From Aquimarina mycalae (lineage in GTDB: Bacteria; Bacteroidota; Bacteroidia; Flavobacteriales; Flavobacteriaceae): a DNA stretch of 64,000 nt. Every line of letters begins with the position of its first letter. Positions within the stretch are counted from its first letter, which is position 1. Made by a program: the position numbers and the translations under genes. Below are positions 24,711 to 33,764 of the stretch, in pieces. The notes beneath the pieces were generated by a model that worked only from the letters and a program-made list of their open reading frames with translations, did no database searches and was not told where the DNA came from. The stretch is from assembly GCF_029906345.1 (NCBI RefSeq), contig NZ_JARYGY010000001.1, positions 408,851-472,850 of the forward strand, written 5' to 3'.

Positions 24711-24736
24711 AAGATTAAGATTAAGATTAACATTAA
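24711..24736 (+). repeat. Hexanucleotide tandem repeat (AAGATT)
   Basis: Three exact AAGATT units and a fourth variant (AACATT) fill most of the 41-base gap between the SRPBCC stop and the TTG start at 24747. Copy-number change would alter the spacing between the two genes. Confidence 0.6.
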
Positions 24737-24746
24737 ACAATAACTA

Positions 24747-24986
24747 TTGGAACGAAAATTAAAACTGATTTGGGATTTTAGAGGGCCTACAGCAAGTAAA
24801 ACCGCTAAACATCATGAAATTCATCTAAAAGAATATATAGCTATAGAAAAATTAGCAATTAACCTTACTGGATATGTTGATGTAAACGAAATGCATAGTT
24901 TGGCTTATATGGTTGTTACAGATGCAGAAATGAAATCAGTGAGAGACGCTCTAAAACCGCATCGAGGTCAACTTTATGAGGAATAG
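24747..24986 (+). CDS. Conserved hypothetical small protein
   Basis: A 79-residue acidic/basic protein starting at a TTG; no ATG is available before the conserved-looking KLIWDFRGPTASKTAKHHE segment. It contains several His residues (HHEIHLKEY) and ends KPHRGQLYEE. I recall similar small proteins of this type in flavobacteria but no named family or function. It follows the SRPBCC gene on the same strand and may be co-transcribed. Confidence 0.65.
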   Translation: MERKLKLIWDFRGPTASKTAKHHEIHLKEYIAIEKLAINLTGYVDVNEMHSLAYMVVTDAEMKSVRDALKPHRGQLYEE

Positions 24987-25075
24987 ATTTTTAAAAAATA
25001 TTTGTCTTGGCACGTATATTGCCTTAGACCTTATATATTTGCAAAAATTTAAAATCAAGAATTAAAATAATTACA

Positions 25076-25585
25076 ATGAAAAACATACTATTTCCAATTT
25101 TATTATTGATCATTAGTACACAAGCGATAGCACAACAATCTAAGGTAGGTACAGTAGATAGTGAATTTATTCTTTCTAAAATGCCTGAACTTACGAAAAT
25201 GCAGGAAGAATTAAAGGCTTACAACGCCAATTTAGAAGGTGAATTAAAGATTAAAGTTGATGACTATCAAGCCAAAGTAAAGGCATACCAAGAAGGTGTA
25301 GCTACAATGACAGAGCCTATGAAAAAAACGAAGCAAGAAGAAATTATTGCTTTAGAAAATGATATCGCTAAGTTTCGTCAGAATGGTTCTCAATTGGTTC
25401 AGATAGAACAAAATAGATTACTACAACCTTTATATAAAAAAATAGGAACTGCTCTTGAAGAAGTTGCTAAAGCGGAAGGTTATACGCAAATTTTAACAAT
25501 TACAAGTAGTGGATTAGCATATGTAGATCCTAATTTTGATCTTACAAAAAAGGTAATGACTAAGTTAGGGATTCCTTTGCAGTAG
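25076..25585 (+). CDS. OmpH/Skp-family periplasmic chaperone
   Basis: A 169-residue exported protein with a signal peptide (ending AIAQ, residue 19), then SKVGTVDSEFILSKMPEL, the strand that opens Skp/OmpH proteins, a long coiled-coil arm (about 40-125) and a C-terminal strand AEGYTQILTITSSGLAYVDP. The family forms trimers that hold unfolded outer-membrane proteins. A TATATTTG -7-like element (25034-25041) lies 34 bases upstream, though its -33 is not at the ideal distance. A strong terminator follows. Confidence 0.9.
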   Translation: MKNILFPILLLIISTQAIAQQSKVGTVDSEFILSKMPELTKMQEELKAYNANLEGELKIKVDDYQAKVKAYQEGVATMTEPMKKTKQEEIIALENDIAKFRQNGSQLVQIEQNRLLQPLYKKIGTALEEVAKAEGYTQILTITSSGLAYVDPNFDLTKKVMTKLGIPLQ

Positions 25586-25610
25586 TTTTTACACATATAA
25601 CACCAATTAA

Positions 25611-25646
25611 AAAGAGGTTGCCTTAAAAAGGTAACCTCTTTTTTTA
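25611..25646 (+). terminator. Terminator of the OmpH/Skp gene
   Basis: Arms AAAGAGGTTGCC and GGTAACCTCTTT (25611-25622, 25630-25641) with one G-T pair, followed by a T-run, lie 25 bases after the stop. Confidence 0.85.
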
Positions 25647-25802
25647 TTGTCAACGATCATCTAATCTTTTACAGAATCTATTGATACAATCAAATTACCT
25701 CTTTGTACACTCATAGGCGCAGTAAGTGAATTCGACATAACTTGTTATTGTCTTCCTAGTTACATTTATCAAAAAATTATTAATTATTTAAAAACACAAA
25801 TT

Positions 25803-26117
25803 ATGAAAACTAAACTTTTAAGTATACTTCTTAACATTGCTTTTGTTGGGATGATGAATGCAGACTGTACCGTATCAACACCTTGCGGAGACAGAACCTA
25901 TGCAGTAGATAGTGTTTCTGCATCTAATATAAATGGCGTGGTAACAGTAGAGGATAGCGAAGGAAATATACTCGACACTTTTGAATGCGATCAAAATTCT
26001 GTTTCTACAAGTTGTTCTTCTATAAGTGATGGAGATACAGACGGAAATACAGATGATGAGCCAAGAGATTTCTGTGATTATATCCCAGATTTCTTTAAGC
26101 CTCTTTTTGGTTGTTAA
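25803..26117 (+). CDS. Small secreted cysteine-containing hypothetical protein
   Basis: A 104-residue product with a signal peptide (residues 1-20, MMNA then DCT). The mature part has six Cys residues, an acidic Asp/Gly-rich stretch (SDGDTDGNTDDEP) and ends FFKPLFGC. The paired Cys spacing would allow disulfides. I do not recognise a family. It is a single-gene unit with an A-rich leader. Confidence 0.6.
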   Translation: MKTKLLSILLNIAFVGMMNADCTVSTPCGDRTYAVDSVSASNINGVVTVEDSEGNILDTFECDQNSVSTSCSSISDGDTDGNTDDEPRDFCDYIPDFFKPLFGC

Positions 26118-26240
26118 AATTTTATTGTAGAATTCATCCAACTTAACGGGCCAACCTGCTTAGTCTCTAACTTTGATTTTATTAAAAAAAGGTGCTAAAT
26201 AAGTAAATGATTTCATTACCGTTGGTCCACATATTCATTA

Positions 26241-26276
26241 AAAAAAAGCAATACTACTAGTATTGCTTTTTTTTTA
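26241..26276. terminator. Bidirectional terminator between the small secreted protein and guaB
   Basis: AGCAATACT and AGTATTGCT (26247-26255, 26259-26267) form a hairpin flanked by A8 and T9 runs, so it can end both convergent transcripts. Confidence 0.8.
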
Positions 26277-26302
26277 AATATTTTCATAACTATTGCTTAT
26301 TA

Positions 26303-27775
26303 CTATCTGCTATAATTAGGTGCTTCTTTTGTAATAGTCACATCATGTGGATGGCTTTCGTTAATACCACTTGCGGTGATTTTAACAAAGCGTCCTGTTT
26401 CTTGTAAAGTTTGGATATCTTTTGAACCGCAATATCCCATTCCTGCACGTAAACCACCAACAAATTGATGTATACTTTCGTACAACTCTCCTTTGTAAGC
26501 AACGCGTCCAACAATTCCTTCTGGAACTAATTTTTTAATATCATCTTCTACATCTTGAAAATAACGATCTTTGGAACCTTTCTTCATAGCTTCGACAGAA
26601 CCCATTCCACGATACGATTTAAATTTTCTTCCTTCGTATATAATCGTTTCTCCTGGGGATTCTTTTGTTCCAGCAAGTAATGACCCTAACATTACACTAT
26701 CTGCTCCTGCAGCAATCGCTTTTGGTATATCGCCAGTATATCTGATTCCTCCATCAGCAATAACTGGAACTCCAGATCCTTTTATCGCAGATGCAACTTC
26801 TAGTACTGCAGAAAACTGAGGAAAACCAACTCCTGCAACTACCCTAGTTGTACAAATTGATCCTGGTCCTATTCCTACTTTTACAGCATCAGCACCAGCA
26901 TCTACCAAATATTTAGCAGCCTCACCAGTAGCTATATTACCAACAATCACATCAAGATTTGGAAATTTATTTTTTACTTCTTTAAGCACTGCAACAACTC
27001 CTTTAGTATGACCATGAGCAGTATCAATCACTACAGCATCTACTCCAGCATTAACCAAAGCTTCTGCGCGATCAACTGCATCACCAGTAACTCCAATCGC
27101 AGCTGCTACTCTAAGACGTCCTAATTTATCTTTATTAGCACTTGGTTTTAAAGTAAGTTTAGTAATATCTCTAAAAGTGATTAAACCTACTAATGTATTG
27201 TTCCCATCTACAACAGGTAACTTCTCAATCTTATTATCTTGTAGTATCACTTCTGCTTCTTGCAACGAAGTTCCTTCTGCTACAGTCACAAGATTTTTGT
27301 TTGTCATAACTTCAGAAATAGGTCGCTCATTGTTCTTTTCAAAACGTAAATCTCTATTTGTAACAATCCCTAACAATTTGTTATTACCATCAACAATAGG
27401 AATTCCGCCAATACTATGCTCTCGCATATTGTTTTTAGCATCTATCACTTTTGCATCTAGCGGTAAAGTAACAGGGTCAATGATCATTCCGCTTTCAGCT
27501 CTTTTTACCTTGCGTACTTTCATTGCCTGTTCCTGAATGGTCATATTTTTATGTAACACACCAATACCACCTTCTTGTGCCATCGCGATTGCCATACGAC
27601 TTTCTGTAACAGTATCCATCGCCGCAGAGACAATAGGTACATTGATTGTAATATTTCTAGTAAATTTAGTTTGAATACTTACTTCGCGTGGTAATATTTC
27701 TGAAAATGCAGGAACTAATAGTACATCATCATAGGTAAGTCCTTCTCCAACGATTTTGGATTCATGTGCTGTCAT
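26303..27775 (-). CDS. guaB: Inosine-5'-monophosphate dehydrogenase
   Basis: The 490-residue enzyme oxidises IMP to XMP with NAD, the first committed step to GMP. It has the TIM barrel interrupted by a CBS pair (about 95-205, with [20 protein letters not shown] and [20 protein letters not shown]), the catalytic loop [11 protein letters not shown], the [10 protein letters not shown] phosphate site and the flap region ending in the usual C-terminal Tyr-Ser-Arg. A -7-like TATATTTG lies just upstream on the minus strand (27806-27799). The next enzyme, guaA, is also in this window but 33 kb away. Confidence 0.97.
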   Translation of the reverse strand: MTAHESKIVGEGLTYDDVLLVPAFSEILPREVSIQTKFTRNITINVPIVSAAMDTVTESRMAIAMAQEGGIGVLHKNMTIQEQAMKVRKVKRAESGMIIDPVTLPLDAKVIDAKNNMREHSIGGIPIVDGNNKLLGIVTNRDLRFEKNNERPISEVMTNKNLVTVAEGTSLQEAEVILQDNKIEKLPVVDGNNTLVGLITFRDITKLTLKPSANKDKLGRLRVAAAIGVTGDAVDRAEALVNAGVDAVVIDTAHGHTKGVVAVLKEVKNKFPNLDVIVGNIATGEAAKYLVDAGADAVKVGIGPGSICTTRVVAGVGFPQFSAVLEVASAIKGSGVPVIADGGIRYTGDIPKAIAAGADSVMLGSLLAGTKESPGETIIYEGRKFKSYRGMGSVEAMKKGSKDRYFQDVEDDIKKLVPEGIVGRVAYKGELYESIHQFVGGLRAGMGYCGSKDIQTLQETGRFVKITASGINESHPHDVTITKEAPNYSR

Positions 27776-28081
27776 GGCAATTAAGATTTAATTGCGTGCA
27801 AATATAAGTCTTTTTTAAAGGAATCCTATAAAACAATAGGAGTAATATCTTAATTGCCTTTTTACAATTGGCAAGAAAAAATATTCACATTAACACATTT
27901 AAAAAAAACCTTCAAAACTCCTTTAAACACTGGTTTTTAAACCATTACACATTACTTTATTTTCTATTTGTTTTAAAAATAGTTAATAATCTATTTAATT
28001 ATTTAACATTTTTTTAATATTTAAATAGTATATTTCAAACAGGTAGATCCCAAATCACCTAAAGCCCCAAAACAATAACCT

Positions 28082-28852
28082 ATGAGAATTAGTATTAGTC
28101 TACTATTGATTTGCTTATGCATATATAGTACCCAAGCCCAGTTTACCGACTCACCGCTTACCAAAACCCAATTGAAAACATCCAAGAAGACTGAAAACAA
28201 AAAACCCAAAAAGAATTTGTTTACAAAGAGAATTGTACCTATCACTTTAATCGCTTCTGGACTTTTATTATCTACTAGTGATTTTGAGAAATCGCTTCAA
28301 AAGGACATTAGAGGTTCTGTGGGTGATGATTTTTATTTTGGTATTGATGATTATACAAGATATGCGCCTATAGTACAGATGTATGCAGCTGATATTTTTG
28401 GTGTTGAATCCAAAAACCATTGGTTTGATCAAACTAAAAACCTATTAATATCTTCCTTAATAACAAGTGCCGCCACAACAATTCTAAAGCAAGAAGTACG
28501 TAAAGAACGACCAGAAGATCCAACCAAATTAAACTCTTTTCCTTCTGGGCATACTTCTATGGCCTTTGTTTCTGCTGCGGTTTTATATGAAGAGTTTATT
28601 GACACGAGCCCTCTTCTAGCTTATAGTGGATATTTTTTTGCAATTACAACTGGAAGCCTGCGAATGATGAATAACAAACATTATCTTTCCGATGTTCTTG
28701 TAGGAGCAGGTATTGGTATTTTGTCTACACGACTTGTATATCATTTTGATCACCTAATATCTTGGAATCCATTTAAAGAAATGGATGATGTAGCCTTTGC
28801 GCCACAATTTACTGGTGATGGGCTAGCTTTGTATTTTTCTAAATCCTTTTAA
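28082..28852 (+). CDS. PAP2-superfamily phosphatase
   Basis: A 256-residue protein with a signal peptide (ending TQAQ, residue 20). The three acid-phosphatase motifs are in order: KEVRKERPED (motif 1), SFPSGHTSMAF (motif 2) and MNNKHYLSDVLVGAGIG (motif 3, His and Asp). The family removes phosphates from lipids such as undecaprenyl-pyrophosphate or phosphatidate; this one is probably periplasmic or membrane-associated. The substrate is not determined. It lies alone on the plus strand. Confidence 0.9.
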   Translation: MRISISLLLICLCIYSTQAQFTDSPLTKTQLKTSKKTENKKPKKNLFTKRIVPITLIASGLLLSTSDFEKSLQKDIRGSVGDDFYFGIDDYTRYAPIVQMYAADIFGVESKNHWFDQTKNLLISSLITSAATTILKQEVRKERPEDPTKLNSFPSGHTSMAFVSAAVLYEEFIDTSPLLAYSGYFFAITTGSLRMMNNKHYLSDVLVGAGIGILSTRLVYHFDHLISWNPFKEMDDVAFAPQFTGDGLALYFSKSF

Positions 28853-28862
28853 CACTATTATT

Positions 28863-29375
28863 TTACCAACCTCTGGAGTAAGAAAAATTCTCCTTAGATA
28901 TATAGCTCAGATAATCCATTTTTAACTTTGAGATTTGTTTAAAATGTAGGTAATCATGAGCTAACCAATTCGCCAGAAACTGTTGGGCTGTCATTAGTCC
29001 AAAATCAACGTGCATACAGCTGTTGTTCCATTTTGGTTTTACTAAAGAATGTAACCATATTAAAGATGATTTCCTTTCTTCTAAAAACTTAGACACCACA
29101 GCATCATACTCTTGCTTAATATATTTTCGTTTATCCACCCAGCTAACTGGATCAATAGGTGTAAAAGGTTTATCTGGTGTAAAAAGCACGTGTGATGTTC
29201 TTGTTCTGAAATCTTCTATTTCTTCATCATAAAGATGGCATATAATTTCTAATAAACACCAACGATTAGGATCTTGCTTCCACAGATATTCTTCTTTAGA
29301 AACCCCTGTTAATGATTGTTCAAAAATTCCTAAATTTCTTTCAAGCTCTTTAATGATTAATTGGTGGTTCATCAT
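28863..29375 (-). CDS. DinB-like four-helix protein
   Basis: The 170-residue protein has the DinB/YfiT layout with three spaced His: NRWCLLEIICHLYDEE (first), then the C-terminal ANWLAHDYLHFKQISKLK (pair). In the superfamily these bind a metal and often serve thiol-dependent transferases. No reaction can be assigned. A paralogous DinB-type gene lies at 36399-36935. It converges with the PAP2 gene, 10 bases apart. Confidence 0.85.
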   Translation of the reverse strand: MMNHQLIIKELERNLGIFEQSLTGVSKEEYLWKQDPNRWCLLEIICHLYDEEIEDFRTRTSHVLFTPDKPFTPIDPVSWVDKRKYIKQEYDAVVSKFLEERKSSLIWLHSLVKPKWNNSCMHVDFGLMTAQQFLANWLAHDYLHFKQISKLKMDYLSYISKENFSYSRGW

Positions 29376-29830
29376 AATAATTATTTATTTCTTAGAATAT
29401 ATTATAAAACTACAATTGAATTCCATAAATGGTATCATTGTTTTAAAAAAAAGTGATTTGACCATTAAAATCAAGCATAAGGGTAAGATACCCCTTTAAA
29501 AATCAGTTTTTTAACTCTTTCCCTAGATCGCTGAATGGCTTACTTTTGAAAACAATATTGAAGTTCTTGAATTATTTGAGTTAGCCAAATTCAATATATG
29601 TAATAAACAAAAAGCCTGAGAAACTGTAATACCAAAAACTCTCTCTTTGGATATGGGCCAGTCAGAACCGAGGGTAAGAAAAACTATATAAATGTAATTG
29701 TATGCATTTCTGACAACAGTGGAAGTATTCAAAATCAAGTGGTCACTATTTTTTTTAGGCTTTTTTGCAATTTAAATTTTTAAGTAACTCGAAATATCTA
29801 TTTTAATTTATACTATAAAAACTCGCAATT
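29376..29830. other. Intergenic region, 455 bases
   Basis: No gene is supported. AAGGGTAAGATACCCCTT at 29479-29496 is an inverted repeat with one bulge, similar to 11651-11667. The plus strand around 29550-29720 contains a peptide-like stretch broken by several stops and could be a relic, but I cannot match it to a family. Confidence 0.4.
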
Positions 29831-30196
29831 ATGATGACAACCTATTCTTTACGCACAACCAGTTTTCTTATTGTTCTTGCTATTTCAATGCTTGGTGTAA
29901 GCTGTGGCAAAGGAAAATGCGCTAAACCTGATGTAGAAAAAATTAAAGCTTCAATTAGTATGGCTGCTGGTGGACTTACTATAAGTGGCGCTGCAGGAGC
30001 TGTAGAGCCAGGAGCTACGGTAACAATTACTGATGCCGCTGGTGTATCTACAACAGTAACTGCTAATAAAGATGGTAGTTTCTTTGCTCCTTTTGGACAG
30101 TCTAATGCTGGATTAGGAGATACTCTATCCATTACTCAAAAAACAAATAAATGTGCAGAAAGTGATCCTACAAAAACAGTTATACAACAACCTTAA
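29831..30196 (+). CDS. Small lipoprotein with Ig-like/adhesin-type repeat
   Basis: A 121-residue lipoprotein (lipobox LGVSC, Cys25). After a Cys-containing linker it has the segment GAVEPGATVTITDAAGVSTT followed by VTANKDGSFFAPF, which matches the bacterial Ig-like (Big_6-type) pattern used in surface proteins. It is short enough to be a single domain anchored to the membrane. No partner is visible. It ends with a clear terminator. Confidence 0.65.
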   Translation: MMTTYSLRTTSFLIVLAISMLGVSCGKGKCAKPDVEKIKASISMAAGGLTISGAAGAVEPGATVTITDAAGVSTTVTANKDGSFFAPFGQSNAGLGDTLSITQKTNKCAESDPTKTVIQQP

Positions 30197-30213
30197 TAAC
30201 CACTGATACCAAC

Positions 30214-30258
30214 AAGCTGGCAATTTATTTTTCAGAAAAATACTTTGCCAGCTTTTTA
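30214..30258 (+). terminator. Terminator of the small lipoprotein gene
   Basis: Arms AAGCTGGCAA (30214-30223) and TTGCCAGCTT (30245-30254) are followed by a T-run, 17 bases past the stop. Confidence 0.7.
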
Positions 30259-30275
30259 TTATCCATCAATCTTAT

Positions 30276-30650
30276 TTATCTATCTTGGATCGACTTAATA
30301 AGATTTATTACAAATACAATCAATGAAATTAATCCAATAATCAAAATGATCTCGAACTGTACATTTTTAGAAGAAATAATTAAAGACAAAATGATTAACC
30401 CTATATGAACTATAGATAAGGCTTCTTTGGTTTTTAATCTAACGAGTAGTAATATTCCATAACCAACTAAAAACAACCACCACGTAAAAGGTTCAAAAAA
30501 GAAAAACAAATTGGTAATATCCCAAGTCCATTGCACTGTTTTATTAATTATTACTGGAAATCTAAATCCTATTATAAAAAAATGAAAAATCAGATAGGTA
30601 ATCCCAACTAATAAAAACATTTTACTTCTAAACAGATTTCTTAGCATCAT
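30276..30650 (-). CDS. Hypothetical membrane protein
   Basis: A 124-residue hydrophobic protein with about four transmembrane segments (near 10-30, 45-72, 78-94 and 98-118). It contains no recognisable functional motif. It follows the cytosine-deaminase-like gene by 14 bases on the same strand and is probably co-transcribed with it; a relation in function is not evident. Confidence 0.6.
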   Translation of the reverse strand: MMLRNLFRSKMFLLVGITYLIFHFFIIGFRFPVIINKTVQWTWDITNLFFFFEPFTWWLFLVGYGILLLVRLKTKEALSIVHIGLIILSLIISSKNVQFEIILIIGLISLIVFVINLIKSIQDR

Positions 30651-30664
30651 ACGATTACATCATT

Positions 30665-31102
30665 TTATTCTCCTATATCTTCATTCCAGATCTCGGGTTT
30701 ATTCTTAATAAATGCATCCATCATATCTTTACATTCTTTATTGTCCAAAACGACAACTTCTACACCCTCTTTTTTTAACAAAGATTCAGAGCCCAAAAAT
30801 GTCTGATTCTCACCAATAACAACTTTAGGTATTCCATATAGCAATATCGCTCCTGTACACATAGGACAAGGTGATAAAGTGGTATATAAAGTACATTGTT
30901 GATACACTGCAGCTGGTTGTCTGCCAGCGTTTTCAAACGCATCCATTTCCCCATGTAGCACTACACTTCCATTTTGCACCCTTTTATTATGCCCTCTTCC
31001 AAGAATTTTATCCGCGTACACAATAACAGATCCTATAGGAACACCACCTTCTTCCAATCCTTTTTTAGCTTCTTCTATTGCAGCTTGCATAAATTTATCC
31101 AT
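30665..31102 (-). CDS. Cytosine deaminase-like zinc-dependent deaminase (yeast FCY1 type)
   Basis: A 145-residue CDA-fold deaminase with zinc motifs LHGEMDAFENAGR (His and catalytic Glu) and TLSPCPMCTGAI (two Cys). Unlike tRNA adenosine or guanine deaminases, which have HAE, it has HGE and shares TTLSPC-MCTGAI-YGIP, VVGEN-like and W-EDIGE C-terminal phrases with yeast cytosine deaminase as I recall it. The predicted reaction is cytosine to uracil (pyrimidine salvage). The substrate should be checked, since isoguanine or related bases are possible. Confidence 0.88.
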   Translation of the reverse strand: MDKFMQAAIEEAKKGLEEGGVPIGSVIVYADKILGRGHNKRVQNGSVVLHGEMDAFENAGRQPAAVYQQCTLYTTLSPCPMCTGAILLYGIPKVVIGENQTFLGSESLLKKEGVEVVVLDNKECKDMMDAFIKNKPEIWNEDIGE

Positions 31103-31166
31103 GGCTATTTTTTGTTTTGTAATTCTCTATATATACTCCTAAACGAAGCAAACATTCTTCGATTGA

Positions 31167-31919
31167 TTATTCCTTTAAATCTTCAATTTTATCAGCAACA
31201 GAGCCTCGCTCACCTATTCTAACAACACCCAAAATGACTCCTACAATAAATCCTGGACTAGTAATAATAGAAGCATTATCAGCTACTTTGTGATCTCTTT
31301 TTACAATGACAGCTTCTAATTTATCATCTGGAGTAGCTGCTATTTCTTTAGCAAATTTCCACGCTCCATCTCTGGCTAGTTCCATACTAAAATCTACTAA
31401 AAAATTATCCACCTTACGAGTAAACTTTAAAATCTTTTTTAACGTAGGCCAGATTTCGGCAAGATCGTTTTCTACTTTTGTTACTAATGATGACAGAATT
31501 TCATTGATTTTATCAAAATCATCTTTAAGGTTTTCTATATTTTGTCCTTTAGAAACTGCTGCTGCTGCAATCCCCAAATCCAGATTAATATGTGCATTCA
31601 TACCTATCAACAAATGTTGTAATACAATCGGCCAATAGTTCTTAGATAAATCAAAAGCAACCTTCCATGAATCTGTGACTACCTTATGATCCTTAAACGC
31701 ATAATACGCATCCAAATATCTACTAGCAAAAATTACATCTAGTTTTTCCATTCTTGTGCCATCATCAAAAAAGTTATTTTCAATACCTTCTTTTACTTTT
31801 ATGGTCACTCTTCTATACAATGCAGCAAAATATCCTAATGGGTCATTATTGGCTTGTGATTCTTTTATGATGCTATCCAAGGAATTGATAACATCATCAA
31901 TAGTAGTAATTGGTTTCAA
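31167..31919 (-). CDS. DUF5995 family protein
   Basis: A 250-residue cytosolic alpha-helical protein. The DPLGYFAALYRRVTIKVKEG opening, FFDDGTRMEKLDVIFASRYL and QHLLIGMNAHINLDLGIAAA segments match my memory of DUF5995. The conserved His and Asp residues in the last segment suggest a ligand or metal site, but the function is unknown. It lies upstream of the deaminase gene on the same strand with a 64-base gap. Confidence 0.75.
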   Translation of the reverse strand: MKPITTIDDVINSLDSIIKESQANNDPLGYFAALYRRVTIKVKEGIENNFFDDGTRMEKLDVIFASRYLDAYYAFKDHKVVTDSWKVAFDLSKNYWPIVLQHLLIGMNAHINLDLGIAAAAVSKGQNIENLKDDFDKINEILSSLVTKVENDLAEIWPTLKKILKFTRKVDNFLVDFSMELARDGAWKFAKEIAATPDDKLEAVIVKRDHKVADNASIITSPGFIVGVILGVVRIGERGSVADKIEDLKE

Positions 31920-32061
31920 ATTGTAGTTTTATGATATTGTGTATTACTAATGTACTAATTATTCTAATTGCATACTTTGATTTCGATATATTACAATAAA
32001 TTCGAAATTCCATTTTAATCCAGTGTAATTTTCAGTAAATTTAATAAGACACTGATTTACA

Positions 32062-33144
32062 ATGAAAAAGATTAACGGATTCTTAGTTATAATGTTTATA
32101 TACACTTCACTTGGAGCACAAGTAAATCCTTCTTTTTACGGTATAAAGTCTCATTATGGTTTCATTATAGCACATTCACCAGAGTTAAAACCTATCTCTC
32201 AGACAAACCCTTATGGATTACAACTGGAATATAGTTGGTTAAAGACAAGTGACAAAGCTTGGAAAACATGTTTTTGTTATGGGAAATCAGGTTTTTCATT
32301 TGCTTATTTTAATTATGCAAATCCTGATATATTAGGTAGTTCATATAACCTGATTTACTTTGTAGAACCATATTTCACCTATCAAGGTCCAATACGATTC
32401 TCATTAAGAGGGTCGGTAGGAGCAACCTACCTTAATAAAAAATTTGACGAAGAAACAAATCCTGACAATCTACTTTTCAGTACTCATTTTAGCTTTTATC
32501 TAGCTTTATCTCTTAATCTCAATTACCACATTAACGATGATTATGCTATCAATCTATCTGCTAATTACAACCATATTTCTAATGGGGGTCAAAAGCAACC
32601 TAATAAAGGAATGAATTTTCCAACTCTTTCTATTGGTGTAGACAAAATAATCAATAATGTACCATTAAAACGAAAACCCAAATCTCTAAGATCCTATGAT
32701 ACATCCTTGGATTATTATTTGGGATCATTTGCTAGTTTACGATCATCTGATAGAGAGGCAGAAGCAACTAATCACCTTTTGATAGGGATTATGGGCGGAA
32801 TTTTAAAACCTATTTCTGGTATTAATGGTCTTAATGCTGGTATCGAGCTTTGGTATGATTACTCTGACCGAGAAATAGCTAAACAGCAAGATATTAATGA
32901 TTCTGCTTTCTCATCAGCAATTACAGCAGGGCATCATTTTTCTATTGGCAATTTTTACTTCTTGCAACAGTTTGGTTTTTATTTAACACGACCAAAAAAC
33001 ATTCAAGGAAATTGGTTATATCAACGATATTCATTCTGGTATAGTCTTGGAGCCTCTAAACGATGGACAATCGGTGCATCTTTGATTGCGTATGGTAAAG
33101 TGGCTGACCACATGGATGGTAGATTGATATACCTCATTAATTGA
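32062..33144 (+). CDS. Acyloxyacyl hydrolase, PagL-like outer-membrane protein
   Basis: A 360-residue beta-barrel-type protein with a signal peptide (ending LGAQ, residue 20). The YNHISNGGQKQPNKGMNF segment near 175 carries the His-x-Ser-Asn pattern of the PagL active site. PagL removes a 3-O-linked acyl chain from lipid A in the outer membrane. The protein is about twice the length of classical PagL, and the second half (after about 215) looks like further barrel strands, so it may have a second, structural barrel half. It converges with the operon ending at 33162, 17 bases apart. Confidence 0.82.
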   Translation: MKKINGFLVIMFIYTSLGAQVNPSFYGIKSHYGFIIAHSPELKPISQTNPYGLQLEYSWLKTSDKAWKTCFCYGKSGFSFAYFNYANPDILGSSYNLIYFVEPYFTYQGPIRFSLRGSVGATYLNKKFDEETNPDNLLFSTHFSFYLALSLNLNYHINDDYAINLSANYNHISNGGQKQPNKGMNFPTLSIGVDKIINNVPLKRKPKSLRSYDTSLDYYLGSFASLRSSDREAEATNHLLIGIMGGILKPISGINGLNAGIELWYDYSDREIAKQQDINDSAFSSAITAGHHFSIGNFYFLQQFGFYLTRPKNIQGNWLYQRYSFWYSLGASKRWTIGASLIAYGKVADHMDGRLIYLIN

Positions 33145-33161
33145 TCTTTTTTCTGTTTTTA

Positions 33162-33764
33162 TCACATAGATTCCTCAGTCATTTTCTTTTTCAGTTCAAT
33201 GATCTCTATTAAAGTAGTTATTTCTTTTTTGATACTTTTTCTAACTGCTATAAAAGGTATAATCGCACCAAAAATATAGGAAACATCAATCAATATCATT
33301 TGCCATGTTTTAAAATAGAGACTAAACTCTGGCGTGATCATATAAAAACCAACAGTATACAAAACTATAATAGCAATGGTTACTGGTCCATGAATAGTTT
33401 TTCTAAAATTATAAAATGCTATTGTATCATTTGTTGTTTGTAAGGCATCATCTACCATATTAATCTTTTTTGACTTTACAACACTTAGGCTTTCAATAAT
33501 AACCCTTAGTATTAACCCTCCTATCATTGCCCCTACTCCTATTCTACTTAACAACTCCTTCACTGGTGCTATAAAATAGAAAAAAGCAATTATCCCTATC
33601 AAAACCAAGGACAGCACTAAGATATTTCCATAGTGAAAACGTACACTCCAATTTTTCTTTTTTTTGATTGATGAAATAGTATTTTCTATATCTTGTGGTT
33701 TGCTTTCTATGCCATCCTTATCACTTTGCCATTGACGCTGCAATGCTTCAAATTCATTACTCAT
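33162..33764 (-). CDS. Membrane protein linked to an ECF sigma factor (possible anti-sigma)
   Basis: A 200-residue protein with a soluble N-terminal part of about 40 residues (MSNEFEALQRQWQSDKDGIE) and four hydrophobic segments (about 48-68, 75-92, 123-140, 150-170). Its start overlaps the sigma gene by 8 bases. The layout, a short cytosolic domain followed by membrane helices downstream of a sigma factor, suggests a role in controlling the sigma factor. No zinc-binding anti-sigma HxxxCxxC motif is seen, so the role is inference. Confidence 0.7.
   Translation of the reverse strand: MSNEFEALQRQWQSDKDGIESKPQDIENTISSIKKKKNWSVRFHYGNILVLSLVLIGIIAFFYFIAPVKELLSRIGVGAMIGGLILRVIIESLSVVKSKKINMVDDALQTTNDTIAFYNFRKTIHGPVTIAIIVLYTVGFYMITPEFSLYFKTWQMILIDVSYIFGAIIPFIAVRKSIKKEITTLIEIIELKKKMTEESM

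Noticed and set aside
29523..29738. 71-residue minus-strand frame in the intergenic region
   Set aside because: No start-site support, no recognisable domain, and composition unlike neighbouring genes.
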